From Bacteroides luhongzhouii (lineage in GTDB: Bacteria; Bacteroidota; Bacteroidia; Bacteroidales; Bacteroidaceae), in assembly GCF_009193295.2 (NCBI RefSeq), contig NZ_CP059973.1, positions 868,001 through 932,000 of the forward strand: a stretch of 64,000 bases of DNA. Reading direction: 5' to 3'. Within the stretch, counting starts at the first letter, position 1. Every line of letters begins with the position of its first letter. The notes under the pieces are model-generated. The model had not been told where the DNA came from. It made no database searches and worked only from the letters and a program-made list of their open reading frames with translations. Below, piece by piece: positions 8,341 to 18,378 of this stretch. Position numbers and translations under genes: made by a program.

Positions 8341-9894
8341 ATGAAAACATCAATAACAAGTCTTTTAATGATATTTTGTTTGAGCATATTAACTTATGCG
8401 CAAACTCCCCAAGACAGAGCCACAGAACTAAAAAACCAAGCACAAAGTAGTCTCAATCAAAAAGATTACATCAAAGCGCGTTACTTATTCAAAAAAGCAT
8501 ACGAAGCATTTGCAACCCGCGAAAACTATCCACAGGCAATAGAATGTGGTGTTCAGGCTAATGCTTTATACGTCAGAGAGAACTTTTACAAAGAAGGATT
8601 CGAACTTTGTCGTGACATGGACCAACTTATATGGGCCGGAGAGCAAAATCAGAAGAAAGTCTTTTATGACCTCCGCTTCCTCGTGAACAAAGAACGGTTG
8701 CAGATGTACACAGCACTTAAAAATCCAGCTCAGGCAAAAACACAGCTGGATAAATTGGAAGAGACCGCTAACCTTGCCAAGAATGACTCATTAACAGAGG
8801 TTTTACTGTATACAAAAGCCAACTATTACTATACATTTAATCAAAACACACAAGGCGATGCCTGTTTCCGCAAACTGATTAATCAATATAAGGAAAAGAA
8901 AGATTATGCCAAAGTGAGTGATTGCTACAAGAACCTTATCGGAATTGCCCGTAAAGCCAATAATGCCCGTTTAATGGAACGCACCTATGAAAGTTACATC
9001 GTTTGGACAGACTCCGTGAAAGCGCTGACAGCTCAAGACGAACTGAATGTACTGAAAAGGAAATATGACGAAAGCCAACTGACCATACAAGAAAAAGACG
9101 ATACGCTATCAGCCAAACAATACATCATTATAGGTCTGTGTGTTCTTGTAGTCATTCTCATAGCCGGACTGACAATACTGGCCGCCATATTACTGAAATT
9201 TATCGCTGGCAACCGCAAATTAAAGAAAAGTGTGAAGATTGCCAATGAACATAATGAATTAAAAACCCAATTCATACAGAACATATCTTCACAGATGGAG
9301 CCGACTTTGAATACGTTGGCTACTTCAGCGAATGAACTTTTACAGAAAGCTCCTCAAGAAGCGGGACAAATGCAGAGCCAAGTTGCTGCTCTAAAGAAAT
9401 TCAGCGATGATATCCAGGAACTGTCTTCATTAGAGAATTCATTAACTGAACTCTATGAATTAGGTGAAATCAACGTAGGTACTTTCTGCGAAAATGTAAT
9501 GGATAAGGTTAAGGAGCATATTAAAACAGATGTTACTCCTTCAGTCAACGCTCCCAAACTTCAAGTAAAGACAAACAAGGAACAACTGGAACGTATCCTT
9601 CTCTATTTACTGAAAAATGCAGCCTTCTACACCGAACAAGGACGTATCAGCCTTGAGTTCAAGAAACGTGGTGCACATACTCATCAGTTTATCGTGACGG
9701 ATACGGGAACTGGTATTCCAGCAGAGCAACAGGAAAATATCTTCAAGCCTTTCACGGAAGTGAAAGACCTCACTACAGGAGATGGACTAGGACTACCAAT
9801 CTGTTCACTAATCGCCGCAAAAATGAATGGTAGACTGACGCTAGATACAGGCTATACCAAAGGAACCCGTTTCATACTGGAACTTCACGTCTAA
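8341..9894 (+). CDS. TPR sensor histidine-kinase-like protein with a degenerate phospho-acceptor site
   Basis: The 517-residue protein has a signal peptide (residues 1-20, ending in TYAQ). A periplasmic TPR-like helical region spans about 22-230 and a coiled coil about 235-260. One membrane helix (IIIGLCVLVVILIAGLTI) lies near 265-290, and a cytoplasmic HisKA/HATPase module follows. The N box (LLKNAAFYT), G1 (VTDTGTGIP) and G2 (GDGLGLPI) are intact, so ATP binding is likely. The H box, which normally reads SHE-RTPL, is SSQMEPTL: the phospho-accepting His is Ser. It may therefore be a pseudokinase, a partner in heterodimers, or only an ATP-dependent switch. No response regulator lies next to it. 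Confidence 0.8.
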   Translation: MKTSITSLLMIFCLSILTYAQTPQDRATELKNQAQSSLNQKDYIKARYLFKKAYEAFATRENYPQAIECGVQANALYVRENFYKEGFELCRDMDQLIWAGEQNQKKVFYDLRFLVNKERLQMYTALKNPAQAKTQLDKLEETANLAKNDSLTEVLLYTKANYYYTFNQNTQGDACFRKLINQYKEKKDYAKVSDCYKNLIGIARKANNARLMERTYESYIVWTDSVKALTAQDELNVLKRKYDESQLTIQEKDDTLSAKQYIIIGLCVLVVILIAGLTILAAILLKFIAGNRKLKKSVKIANEHNELKTQFIQNISSQMEPTLNTLATSANELLQKAPQEAGQMQSQVAALKKFSDDIQELSSLENSLTELYELGEINVGTFCENVMDKVKEHIKTDVTPSVNAPKLQVKTNKEQLERILLYLLKNAAFYTEQGRISLEFKKRGAHTHQFIVTDTGTGIPAEQQENIFKPFTEVKDLTTGDGLGLPICSLIAAKMNGRLTLDTGYTKGTRFILELHV

Positions 9895-10132
9895 ATTTTG
9901 CATAAACGAATAACTTGTATCATTAGATTACTTTCTAATTTGTTTATTATAGTTACTTTTAGCAAAGAGTATTCCAAACGCAAATTTGAAAATACACAAA
10001 AATATTAACAATTTCCCACATAAACAGATATCACGTTTAATAAACTTTTGAGTAATTTATTAAGAACGGTATTTGAGTTTATTAAGAACTTTGTAATCGG
10101 ATTTCCGAGTTCTCAACTCTATCTATTACAAC

Positions 10133-10170
10133 AAAAAGGCTGCAAATTTCATGAAATTTGCAGCCTTTTT
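10133..10170. terminator. Perfect 38-bp palindrome, bidirectional terminator
   Basis: An 18-bp stem around a central AT is flanked by five As on the left and five Ts on the right, so it can terminate on both strands. It sits between the rightward kinase gene (ends 9894) and the leftward lipoprotein gene (ends 10407). The rest of the 512-base gap 9895-10406 is AT-rich and shows no gene I can support. Confidence 0.75.
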
Positions 10171-10406
10171 GCCTATAGCCGATACACCATTCCTGATACT
10201 AATCAAGAAATAAAAAGCATTTGTCAAGAACTTACTGAATTTTTGCTGAAAAAACAAAGAGAAAACTAACTTATATATAATAAGATAGCCTTCTCTCTAT
10301 TTATAAACAGACTTTCCGCTTTATTCTACGGAATATCATCTCACGATATTTTGTATCAATAAATATCAGACAATAAAATCTAACTTTTGCGGCATATTTC
10401 CCATTT

Positions 10407-11393
10407 TTACCACTGAATAGCTTGGTCTGTATCAGGAATCAAGCTATTAACTTTTCGTTCCATCAACATACTACCTTCAGCACGACAAGGTACAACGATA
10501 TCTTTATCTTCATACGTTGTCACATCATCATACGTATATGACATATAAATCGTCGTGAAATGATGTTCCAAATAAGGAGTTACTTCATCTAAAGACATGC
10601 TAGTCGTATAAGTAGGCGAATCTCCTATAAGTCGGAAGTTCATGGCATTAGTCGGATCGGCAGGTTCAGCTGTCAATGTCCCATTTTCGTTAAAAGTCAA
10701 CACAATCTTATATTTATCTCTATCCTTCAATTCTTCACTAATGACTCCGGCATAGAAGAAGCATTGATTCTCACTCACTACATGCAAGGTACGTGTACTT
10801 GAAACCATAGCACTCGTATTATCCATCATATATACAAACATATTGGTGGCCCCATAAGATCCTGAATAATCATTAAACGGCATCACACGAAGAAGTGCTT
10901 TACGATAATTCTTACGTGGATTCGGATCATACGAGTCACTATCCAAAATCGTCAATGGAAGTACCCATTTATCAACAAGATCCAGTCCGTTAAATTTGAA
11001 TTTAATATCAAACAAACCTTGACATTCCCCAGCCGGGATATGACAAGTAGGAGAGGCAAACTCATAGTGTTTCTTATCCAGCAATTGGAAATACAAGTCT
11101 TCACGTTGTTTCCAGCGAGCTTCATTCAAACCAATCAATGTATCCGGATCCACATCAATAGCAACATCCAGATCTCTTTCATTCATAGTAGAGCCACCTA
11201 CAATCACCGGTAGCCGATAAGTCACTTCACCGTTGGCTTGGTAACGCAAATATACATCAGTCACTCCCTTACTATTGACAGGGGCTTTCAATCCGACATT
11301 TTGCACATACACTTCTTCCACCCATTCATTGTTACATGCACCAGTCAGAACAAGCGTTAATAACAATATAAAATATACGATATAATTCTTCAT
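10407..11393 (-). CDS. PUL surface lipoprotein with DUF1735-like and DUF4973-like domains
   Basis: I start the gene at the ATG at 11393 (MKNYIVYF), which gives a clean lipoprotein signal ending in LTGACNN and avoids overlap with the SusD1 stop. The 328-residue protein has an N-terminal Ig-like region of the BT_3987/DUF1735 type (about 40-170) and a C-terminal DUF4973-like region. Such lipoproteins are encoded directly after SusD in many Bacteroides PULs and are thought to be surface glycan-binding proteins. No catalytic motif is seen. It is the last gene of the IPT-SusC1-SusD1 operon, 19 bases after SusD1. Confidence 0.75.
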   Translation of the reverse strand: MKNYIVYFILLLTLVLTGACNNEWVEEVYVQNVGLKAPVNSKGVTDVYLRYQANGEVTYRLPVIVGGSTMNERDLDVAIDVDPDTLIGLNEARWKQREDLYFQLLDKKHYEFASPTCHIPAGECQGLFDIKFKFNGLDLVDKWVLPLTILDSDSYDPNPRKNYRKALLRVMPFNDYSGSYGATNMFVYMMDNTSAMVSSTRTLHVVSENQCFFYAGVISEELKDRDKYKIVLTFNENGTLTAEPADPTNAMNFRLIGDSPTYTTSMSLDEVTPYLEHHFTTIYMSYTYDDVTTYEDKDIVVPCRAEGSMLMERKVNSLIPDTDQAIQW

Positions 11394-11412
11394 ATTTTTC
11401 CATTTAATAAGG

Positions 11413-13425
11413 TTAATCATAATATGTCCATCCCGGGTTCTGAGTCAGACGCAAGTTTCTTCTCAACTGATCATGGGAAATCGGCCAGAAATACATTTTA
11501 CGACTAAAAGTAGTCGGCAAGTTCGAATTGATCACTTGAGTATGAAATAAGTCTCTTTCTGTTTTACTCATATATGCATTGCAACCATACATCTGCTGCG
11601 ACTCCTCATATTCGGCATCCTTCCAACGGCGCAGATCAAAGTAACGACTGTTTTCTGCAAATAACTCTATCTGGCGCTCATGCTTCAAATGCTTGCGGAA
11701 CTCATCAGCATTCTCATAAACATCTGATCCAAAATCAGGAACTCCTCCACGAATACGAACTCTGGAAATAGCATAACTCATTTCATTCTTATCACGTGAA
11801 ATATCATAAGACTGAGTTCCATCCCATGAAGGAATCTGATAAGTACTCGCACCTAATTCATTTAATGCCTCTGCATACCATAACAACACATCAGCATAAC
11901 GAATACCAATCACAGGCTTTGAGATAACCCCTCCCTCTGTCTTAAAGTTGTCACGAGAACTAACAAATTTCCTGATCCCAATACCAGTAGCCAACCAACG
12001 ATCACCTGAATTACTCCAGCCACTCTCTTCACCACGATAATACCATATGATTAGATTCCGGTCATACGACTGTACAGCATTAGTACCATTCCATAAGCAA
12101 CCATTGTATGCTACCGTAGCATAAAAACGTGGTTCACGATGTCCATATTGTTTGTTTACACCTTCCACCAATGGCGCCCAATCACCACTAGCTGCTTCCT
12201 CGGCACTCACATAATTTTCATCACCCGTCCAGTCTTTCGTCTTATCAAAAGGTTTTCCGGTATTCATCTGGTAGGCATCGCATTGCTTACCTGTCATAGC
12301 ATGACAATTATAACCTCCGAATGCAATTGGCATCTGATGTTGAATCATCGTATTGATATCTCCGTTGTTCTGTCCGGTTGTAAAAATCATCTCTTTGTTT
12401 TCCGAAGGAAAAATCACTCCATTAAAAAGTGTCTCGTAGGACTGTAACGGGTCAATATTCCGCCATCCTGCAGGAAAATCCGCATGAGAATATACCGCAT
12501 GCGTAGGAGGAGCAATCGTTGCCGGATTATCAATTGTACCAGTAGAGTGAGCTGAAACCGTATGTAGCTCATACACACCCTTACGACCAAGTTCTACCAC
12601 ATCACGAGCAGCTGCTGCCGCCTTTGCCCACTTTTCTTCATTGTATTCTTGAGCCATCAGATAGCGTCCTTCATCATCCACCAAATCCGTGAAACGTTCA
12701 GTATCGGTTGGACGCGGATTATTAAGAGGGCTGGCAGCATAAAGCAATGCTTTTGCGCGAGTTGCCAAAGCTGCTCCACGAGTAGGACGTGCCATATTAC
12801 GTGTATCACGTTTCAATGGTAGGTCTTTCGCTGCAAGCTTCATTTCCTCTGCAATGTAGTTGACACAATCGTCATACGTGCTACGTGGGATATAAAGATC
12901 CTCATAAGCAGCATTATAGTCCATCACACCATCATTAGGTATAATTGGTATAGGACCGTACTTTTGCAACAACTTCCAGTAGAAATAAGCGCGTACAAAA
13001 CGGGCCTGTGCTTTATAATCAACAATTTCATCCGGAGTCATTTCTTTATTTCGGTCAATATTCTGAATAAAAATCGAGGCATGACGAATACCATCATAAG
13101 CTTGTGCCCAAGAGTCTTGTTTCCAATTCTCATCATATTCACAATATTTGAATACACGATATTCAAGATTACGGTCGCTATAACACATATCGTCAGAAAA
13201 GTTAGTGATACAGTTATCTTTCGAACCAATATCAATGTTACTCCATGTCAGCCAAGCGTATGCAGTCGCCAACCATTGTTCCGACCATTCTTTATTTTCG
13301 AATATATTTTCCAAACTCTGGGTATTTTCTCCCAATTTCCCCTCCACGCTCAAATAATCTGAACAAGAGGAAACCATCATTCCCATACTGATAATGGTGG
13401 AAAACAATATATGTTTCTTTTTCAT
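11413..13425 (-). CDS. SusD-like outer-membrane glycan-binding lipoprotein (SusD1)
   Basis: The 670-residue protein begins with a lipoprotein signal (VSSCSDYLS) and has the SusD architecture. There is an N-terminal helical TPR-like part (EQWLATAYAW, then RFVRAYFYWKLLQKYGPIP), and the C-terminal RagB/SusD signature appears in RHLKHERQIELFAENSR-type residues with YFDLRRWKDA. It caps the SusC1 barrel and captures oligosaccharide on the cell surface. It starts 8 bases after SusC1. It is longer than B. theta starch SusD, as is common in hemicellulose-type PULs. Confidence 0.95.
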   Translation of the reverse strand: MKKKHILFSTIISMGMMVSSCSDYLSVEGKLGENTQSLENIFENKEWSEQWLATAYAWLTWSNIDIGSKDNCITNFSDDMCYSDRNLEYRVFKYCEYDENWKQDSWAQAYDGIRHASIFIQNIDRNKEMTPDEIVDYKAQARFVRAYFYWKLLQKYGPIPIIPNDGVMDYNAAYEDLYIPRSTYDDCVNYIAEEMKLAAKDLPLKRDTRNMARPTRGAALATRAKALLYAASPLNNPRPTDTERFTDLVDDEGRYLMAQEYNEEKWAKAAAAARDVVELGRKGVYELHTVSAHSTGTIDNPATIAPPTHAVYSHADFPAGWRNIDPLQSYETLFNGVIFPSENKEMIFTTGQNNGDINTMIQHQMPIAFGGYNCHAMTGKQCDAYQMNTGKPFDKTKDWTGDENYVSAEEAASGDWAPLVEGVNKQYGHREPRFYATVAYNGCLWNGTNAVQSYDRNLIIWYYRGEESGWSNSGDRWLATGIGIRKFVSSRDNFKTEGGVISKPVIGIRYADVLLWYAEALNELGASTYQIPSWDGTQSYDISRDKNEMSYAISRVRIRGGVPDFGSDVYENADEFRKHLKHERQIELFAENSRYFDLRRWKDAEYEESQQMYGCNAYMSKTERDLFHTQVINSNLPTTFSRKMYFWPISHDQLRRNLRLTQNPGWTYYD

Positions 13426-13433
13426 ATTTCGTA

Positions 13434-16400
13434 TTATATATTAACAGTTAAACCTAAAGTGAGCATTTTAGACAATGGATACTGCTGTCCGTTAGAGCTC
13501 CCCATTTCAGGATCCCATAATTTGAATTTAGAGAATGTTAACAGATTTGTCCCGATAAAGAAGATGCGTACATTATTCATCAAGATTGCACGGCTGATGT
13601 TCTTTGGAAGTGTATAACCCACCTCTACCGTTTTCAGGCGCAGATATGAACCATCACGCAACCAATATGTCGATTCACGGTTATTGTTACTGTTATTCTG
13701 CCAAGTCAAACGAGGATATTTGGCATCAGGATTCTCATTCGTGCCAAGACTCCAGTAGTTTCCTACTACATCCGTAAGAATGTTACCCCAGTCACCACCA
13801 CTAAATGGTCTGACTCCAAAACCATCAATAAAGAAAGAGGATTTACCAGCACCTTGGAAATGTAGATTCACATCGAACCCTTTCCATGTAGCAGACATAC
13901 CAAAGCCGTAAATCAAATTCGGACGGGTTGTAGAACCAATAGGTACCCTATCACTATCATTAATCACGCCATCACTGTTCACATCTTTATATTTAATATC
14001 ACCAGGCATTACTGTTCCCCATTCTGTTTGTTGAGGACTGTTACGTATATCATCATAATCCTTAAATAAGCCAAGAGCTATCAGACCTTTCGCTTGATTG
14101 ACACGATACCCTGTATCACGTATATAAGGATATGCGCTATTTGCCTCGTCAGCAGCCAGAATCTTATTATTACTATAAGTGAAATTACCGCGTACAGTCA
14201 GACTGACATTGCCTATATTCTGTTTGAAAGCCACATTTCCATCAAAACCGGTAGAACGTACCTTACCTACATTCGCACTAGGTGTAAGATAACTCAGACC
14301 TAAAGTTCCTGGTAAACTTTGACGCTGCATAAAGATTCCATCACGTGTTTCATGAAAGTAATCTACAGTACCAGTAAACCTGTCATCCCATAACGAGAAG
14401 TCAACACCTATATCATGCTTAGTAGCAATCTCCCATGTCACACCAGAAGAAGATATCTGCTTATAAATCTGTCCATTATCCACATTAGGAGTATTGTAAT
14501 CTCCCCAATTATAAGGATTTCTACTTTCAAAAAGCTCCAGATAAGGGAAACGAGTTCCAATATTGTCACTACCTACCTTACCATAAGAATAACGAAGCTT
14601 AAACATATTCATCCATTTCAGATTCTTCTTAATAATAGGTTCTTCCGCAATATTCCATGCTACTGAGTATGCAGGAAAGAAACCAAACTGGTTACCTGGG
14701 GCAAAATTTTCTGAACCATTGTAACCAAAGTTGAAATCAACCATATAGCGATATTTCCATCCATAGGTAACACGACCAGCAAGTCCCATGTGTCTATTAG
14801 GTAGCCAATCATAGCCGACTGTACTTTGTGTGTTGACATATTCATCCTGAGTATATTTCAACGTACCGCCCACCGAATGATCGCCGAATCGACGATCATA
14901 TTGCAGAATAGCCTCCAAAAACTGCCTACGGTTACCTGAAGCAGAAGACTCATGAAACATCAGCTGTTTCTCTGCCACTTTTTTGAAAACGATTTCCCCG
15001 TTAGAATCTCGCTGACGTTCGGCTTGCCATTGTTCAGGCCACTGCTTATGATTACGATAGTTATTGTTATAAGTATCAAATCCAAAACGTCCGGTAAACT
15101 TCAAACCTTTCGTTATAAAATCCAATTTCTGATCCAAAGTTGCATTCGTTTGAATTACGTTCTGCCACTCCTCATAATAACCGGTTTGTGTAGCAATTAC
15201 CCATGGATTAGTACGTTCACTTGTTCCAGCGGCCGGAATTCTTCCGTTCGAAAAAATTACCGGCATATTAATAGGTGTCTGTCCCATTACAGACTTCCAC
15301 AATGCATCAGAACCAAGTCCCGGATCATTCTGAGTAGAAAGCCAGCCTGAAACACCTACCGTCACCATGGTGGTCTTTGTAACGTCAAAATCTACATTCA
15401 TACGATAGTTCCAACGCTGATAATTGGCATTTGTATTATAATCTTTCAACTTGCCGTCTGTCTTATACATACCTCCCTCGCTAACATAGCTTGCTGACAC
15501 AAAGTAGCGTGCCACAGAGCCACCGCCACTTATATCAAGATTAGCACGATAAGTCATTGCACCGTCTCTTAACAATACATCCATCCAGTCTACATTCGGA
15601 TACAAATCTGGATCCAGTCCTGTCTGAATCAGTCTCAACTCATCTTGAGAATACATCGGCTGTTGAGAACGGGTTGTACGTGACTCGTTCAGCATGGTAG
15701 CGTAAGTATAACCATCTACAAAGTCAGGAGTCATAGTACGTGTATTATAAGAAGTTTCCACTTTCGCATTGATATTAATTTTACCAGCCTTACCTCTCTT
15801 AGTAGTAATCAACACTACGCCATTTGCACCACGACTACCATAAATTGCTGTAGCCGAAGCATCCTTCAATACGGAGAACGACTCAATATCTTCCACATTG
15901 ACTTCATTCAGACTACGTTCGAATCCATCTACCAAAACCAATGCTCCGGAGCCTGCCCCAAAAGTAGAAATACCACGAATCCAGAATTCCGACATATTGG
16001 CTCCCGGTCTACCGGAAGTCTGTCTTGCTAACACACCAGGAACATTTCCTGCCAATGCATTTACCAGACTTGAAGTAGGAGATGACTTCAACACATCCAC
16101 ATCTACCGTAGAAACTGCACCTGTCATTGTTATCTTCTTTTGAGCACCTGTACCAGTGATAACCACTTCATCGATCACACTCGCAGAAGATTCGCGTAAT
16201 GTGACATCAACCTTACTCATATTATCCTTTATCAGGACTTCTTGGGTTTCAAATCCTATATAAGAAAAGATCAGCGTACTGTAAGGAGCTATTTTGATCT
16301 TATACTCACCATCAATATTAGTGATAACTCCCAAACCCGCAACATTCTTTACCGAAATATTGACTCCAGCCAAAGGTATCTTTTCGGCATCTCTGACCAT

Positions 16401-16490
16401 ACCGGTTACCTCTATCGTCTGACTCTGGGCATACATATCAATGACGCAACCTGTTGTCAGTAATAATATCATAAATAAAAATTTCCTCAT
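13434..16490 (-). CDS. SusC-like TonB-dependent outer-membrane transporter (SusC1)
   Basis: The 1018-residue protein has a signal peptide (to about residue 21, DMYAQ). A carboxypeptidase-regulatory-like domain follows (TGMVRDAEKIPLAGVNI) and ends in the TonB-box region VIDEVVITGTG. The plug domain carries FWIRGISTFG and LVLVDGFERSLNEV with IYGSRGANGVVLITTKRG. The rest is a 22-strand barrel ending on an aromatic/hydrophobic strand (MLTLGLTVNI). It forms the pedal-bin complex with SusD1 and imports oligosaccharides using TonB energy. It lies 29 bases after the IPT/NHL gene in one operon. Confidence 0.95.
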   Translation of the reverse strand: MRKFLFMILLLTTGCVIDMYAQSQTIEVTGMVRDAEKIPLAGVNISVKNVAGLGVITNIDGEYKIKIAPYSTLIFSYIGFETQEVLIKDNMSKVDVTLRESSASVIDEVVITGTGAQKKITMTGAVSTVDVDVLKSSPTSSLVNALAGNVPGVLARQTSGRPGANMSEFWIRGISTFGAGSGALVLVDGFERSLNEVNVEDIESFSVLKDASATAIYGSRGANGVVLITTKRGKAGKININAKVETSYNTRTMTPDFVDGYTYATMLNESRTTRSQQPMYSQDELRLIQTGLDPDLYPNVDWMDVLLRDGAMTYRANLDISGGGSVARYFVSASYVSEGGMYKTDGKLKDYNTNANYQRWNYRMNVDFDVTKTTMVTVGVSGWLSTQNDPGLGSDALWKSVMGQTPINMPVIFSNGRIPAAGTSERTNPWVIATQTGYYEEWQNVIQTNATLDQKLDFITKGLKFTGRFGFDTYNNNYRNHKQWPEQWQAERQRDSNGEIVFKKVAEKQLMFHESSASGNRRQFLEAILQYDRRFGDHSVGGTLKYTQDEYVNTQSTVGYDWLPNRHMGLAGRVTYGWKYRYMVDFNFGYNGSENFAPGNQFGFFPAYSVAWNIAEEPIIKKNLKWMNMFKLRYSYGKVGSDNIGTRFPYLELFESRNPYNWGDYNTPNVDNGQIYKQISSSGVTWEIATKHDIGVDFSLWDDRFTGTVDYFHETRDGIFMQRQSLPGTLGLSYLTPSANVGKVRSTGFDGNVAFKQNIGNVSLTVRGNFTYSNNKILAADEANSAYPYIRDTGYRVNQAKGLIALGLFKDYDDIRNSPQQTEWGTVMPGDIKYKDVNSDGVINDSDRVPIGSTTRPNLIYGFGMSATWKGFDVNLHFQGAGKSSFFIDGFGVRPFSGGDWGNILTDVVGNYWSLGTNENPDAKYPRLTWQNNSNNNRESTYWLRDGSYLRLKTVEVGYTLPKNISRAILMNNVRIFFIGTNLLTFSKFKLWDPEMGSSNGQQYPLSKMLTLGLTVNI

Positions 16491-16519
16491 AAAATAAGAA
16501 TTGTGAGTTAATCATCAAT

Positions 16520-17950
16520 TTACTGTAATGCAATGGTACGAACACGGTGATTACCGTTGTCACCAACATAGAAAGTACCTGTAGACTCTTCATAACAAAG
16601 TCCTAAAGGATAGTTGAAACGTGCTGTTTCACGAGGATCACCATCAATATATCCTGATACAATCTGATCTGTCGAATAACTTCCACGACCGGCAAACGTT
16701 GTAACAATACCATCTGGAGTGATCTTACGAATACAATGATTGGCAGCATCAGTAAGATAAAAATCATATACATCCGCACGTTGCTCTGCCACATATTCTT
16801 CGTTCAACACAAAGCACCCCTGCATTGGATTATCAAAACGGGCAGAATTCTGGGATGCGTCCTTGTAACCATATGATCCGAACTCTCCAGCAAAAGTAAT
16901 AGGAGTTTCCAGATATTTACCAGCCCAATTATATTCTGCTTTCATCACACATTGCTTGTCACGTGCTATTAAATAGGCAAAATTTCCACTTGGATGAAAA
17001 GTAACACACTGGAACCAGCCGCTTGGTCCCATCTTGGCAATCTGCTTCGGATCCCACATTTGTGTCTTCTCATTCCAAACCGCCTTATGAAGCGTAGCAT
17101 CACGACCACGACACAAAAAAATAGTACCATCTATAGGATGTGTGAATAATGTATTGAAATCATCTCCATTTAAAGCCGGATAAGAATTTTTAAAATTTTC
17201 TTTACGAAGTAGGTAATAAGCTCCTGCACGTTCTACATTCCCCTGCGGACAGTTCACAAACATAGTATCCCTGTCCACACTCCAGCCAAGTCCACTCGGA
17301 GCACTACTCCAGCCAGCAGCACCATTGGTAATCACAGTAGCTATAGAATCTTTATCTAGATAGATTTTACGTAAACTATGTTCATTCTCGAAAAAATAAA
17401 TGCAACGTTCGCCTGATGATTCGTCATAGTACATGGCAAGAGGAGTTTGAGTTCCTGCTTTATCAAAATTACCATCCGTAATAGAAGTATTACCTTCACT
17501 ATCTACTACACCGCACAACGTGCCAACAACTACATTATACTGATAAGAGAACTTTTGGTCAAATGTATAGGTGGCATTCAAGCTTTTATCCTTATTCAAG
17601 ATATCCACCTGCACAGCCCCTCCATCCGCACGGGAAGGAACAATACAATAAATCTGTGTACCGGAAGAGCTAACAACTTTCGCTTCCTTACCACCGACAA
17701 CCACTCGTATCAGTGAAGGATCAGTCCCAAAATTACTACCATTGATAAACATGTTCGTGCGCACAGCACCTTCCAAGGGAGAATAGTCAGTAAAAACAAC
17801 TTCAACATTAGGATCAGAAGCTACATAAGACGGAAGATTTACTTCCACATTTTTGTCCATGCAACTACCCAATCCACCCAGGCAAATCAAGGAAAACAAT
17901 ACAAACCTAACCTGTTTCCCTCCTTTTTGTGTTTTAAAAAGGTTTTTCAT
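16520..17950 (-). CDS. IPT/TIG and NHL-repeat surface lipoprotein
   Basis: The 476-residue lipoprotein (LGGLGSCMDK) has an IPT/TIG Ig-like domain around residues 45-130 (SPLEGAVRTNMFINGSNFG). An NHL-type beta-propeller runs from about 150 to the end; the clearest blades read ANHCIRKITPDGIVTTFAG and FYVGDNGNHRVRTIA. Such proteins are common first or last genes of SusCD operons and are probably surface glycan-binding proteins. It is the first gene of the SusCD1 operon and follows an operator-bearing promoter at 18041-18112. Confidence 0.8.
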   Translation of the reverse strand: MKNLFKTQKGGKQVRFVLFSLICLGGLGSCMDKNVEVNLPSYVASDPNVEVVFTDYSPLEGAVRTNMFINGSNFGTDPSLIRVVVGGKEAKVVSSSGTQIYCIVPSRADGGAVQVDILNKDKSLNATYTFDQKFSYQYNVVVGTLCGVVDSEGNTSITDGNFDKAGTQTPLAMYYDESSGERCIYFFENEHSLRKIYLDKDSIATVITNGAAGWSSAPSGLGWSVDRDTMFVNCPQGNVERAGAYYLLRKENFKNSYPALNGDDFNTLFTHPIDGTIFLCRGRDATLHKAVWNEKTQMWDPKQIAKMGPSGWFQCVTFHPSGNFAYLIARDKQCVMKAEYNWAGKYLETPITFAGEFGSYGYKDASQNSARFDNPMQGCFVLNEEYVAEQRADVYDFYLTDAANHCIRKITPDGIVTTFAGRGSYSTDQIVSGYIDGDPRETARFNYPLGLCYEESTGTFYVGDNGNHRVRTIALQ

Positions 17951-18040
17951 TGTATTTAATTATTCGTTAAACAATAAATATAAAAATCAAAAGAAAAAAA
18001 ATAACTATGCATTATTCCAATGCGCACTATTAACGAAATG

Positions 18041-18112
18041 CAAAATAAAACGCTATCCTATTAATAGAATAAAAATAACGGTTCAATAAATGACAAAAAC
18101 AGGTCAAAAACC
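18041..18112 (-). promoter_or_regulatory. Promoter and HTCS/AraC-type operator of the IPT-SusC1-SusD1 operon
   Basis: Given on the plus strand; transcription is leftward. A -7-like box (CAAAATAA, 18041-18048; one mismatch to CAAAnnTA) is preceded by two direct half-sites, GGTTCAATAAA (18080-18090) and AGGTCAAAAAC (18101-18111), 21 bases apart. The first conserved C (18084) is 36 bases from the inner end of the box, exactly as at three other promoters in this locus. There is no good -33 box, which fits activator dependence. A 21-bp direct repeat is the usual geometry of AraC-family sites. The gap 17951-18378 otherwise holds only the terminator of the GH31 operon. Confidence 0.6.
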
Positions 18113-18329
18113 TATAAAACGACTATCCAAGTATGTTTTGGAGCACTTTTACTATTTTATTATGTTGTGTGCTTTTCTCTATTATCATCCAGCCTATATC
18201 TCCCCCCCCGAAAGTGATGTTACATATAGCATAGTTATATAAATGATCATAAAAATACAAACATTTTCTAAAACGGAGCAACATCAGAAAATATCAACTA
18301 CAGTATCTGGCTTGCCCTTCATTACTTAT

Positions 18330-18366
18330 AAAAAAAATAGTGGGATGCTTTTATCACCCCACTATT
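18330..18366 (-). terminator. Rho-independent terminator of the SusC2-GH31 operon
   Basis: Arms AATAGTGGG (18336-18344) and CCCACTATT (18358-18366) pair perfectly. On the minus strand the stem is followed by a run of Ts (complement of 18331-18337). It lies 12 bases after the GH31 stop codon. Confidence 0.85.
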
Positions 18367-18378
18367 ACATTTCTCATA

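Noticed and set aside
10048..10269. 73-codon rightward frame starting with TTG
   Set aside because: It runs straight through the perfect 38-bp palindrome, has a weak start and no recognisable domain; more likely a chance frame in a terminator region.
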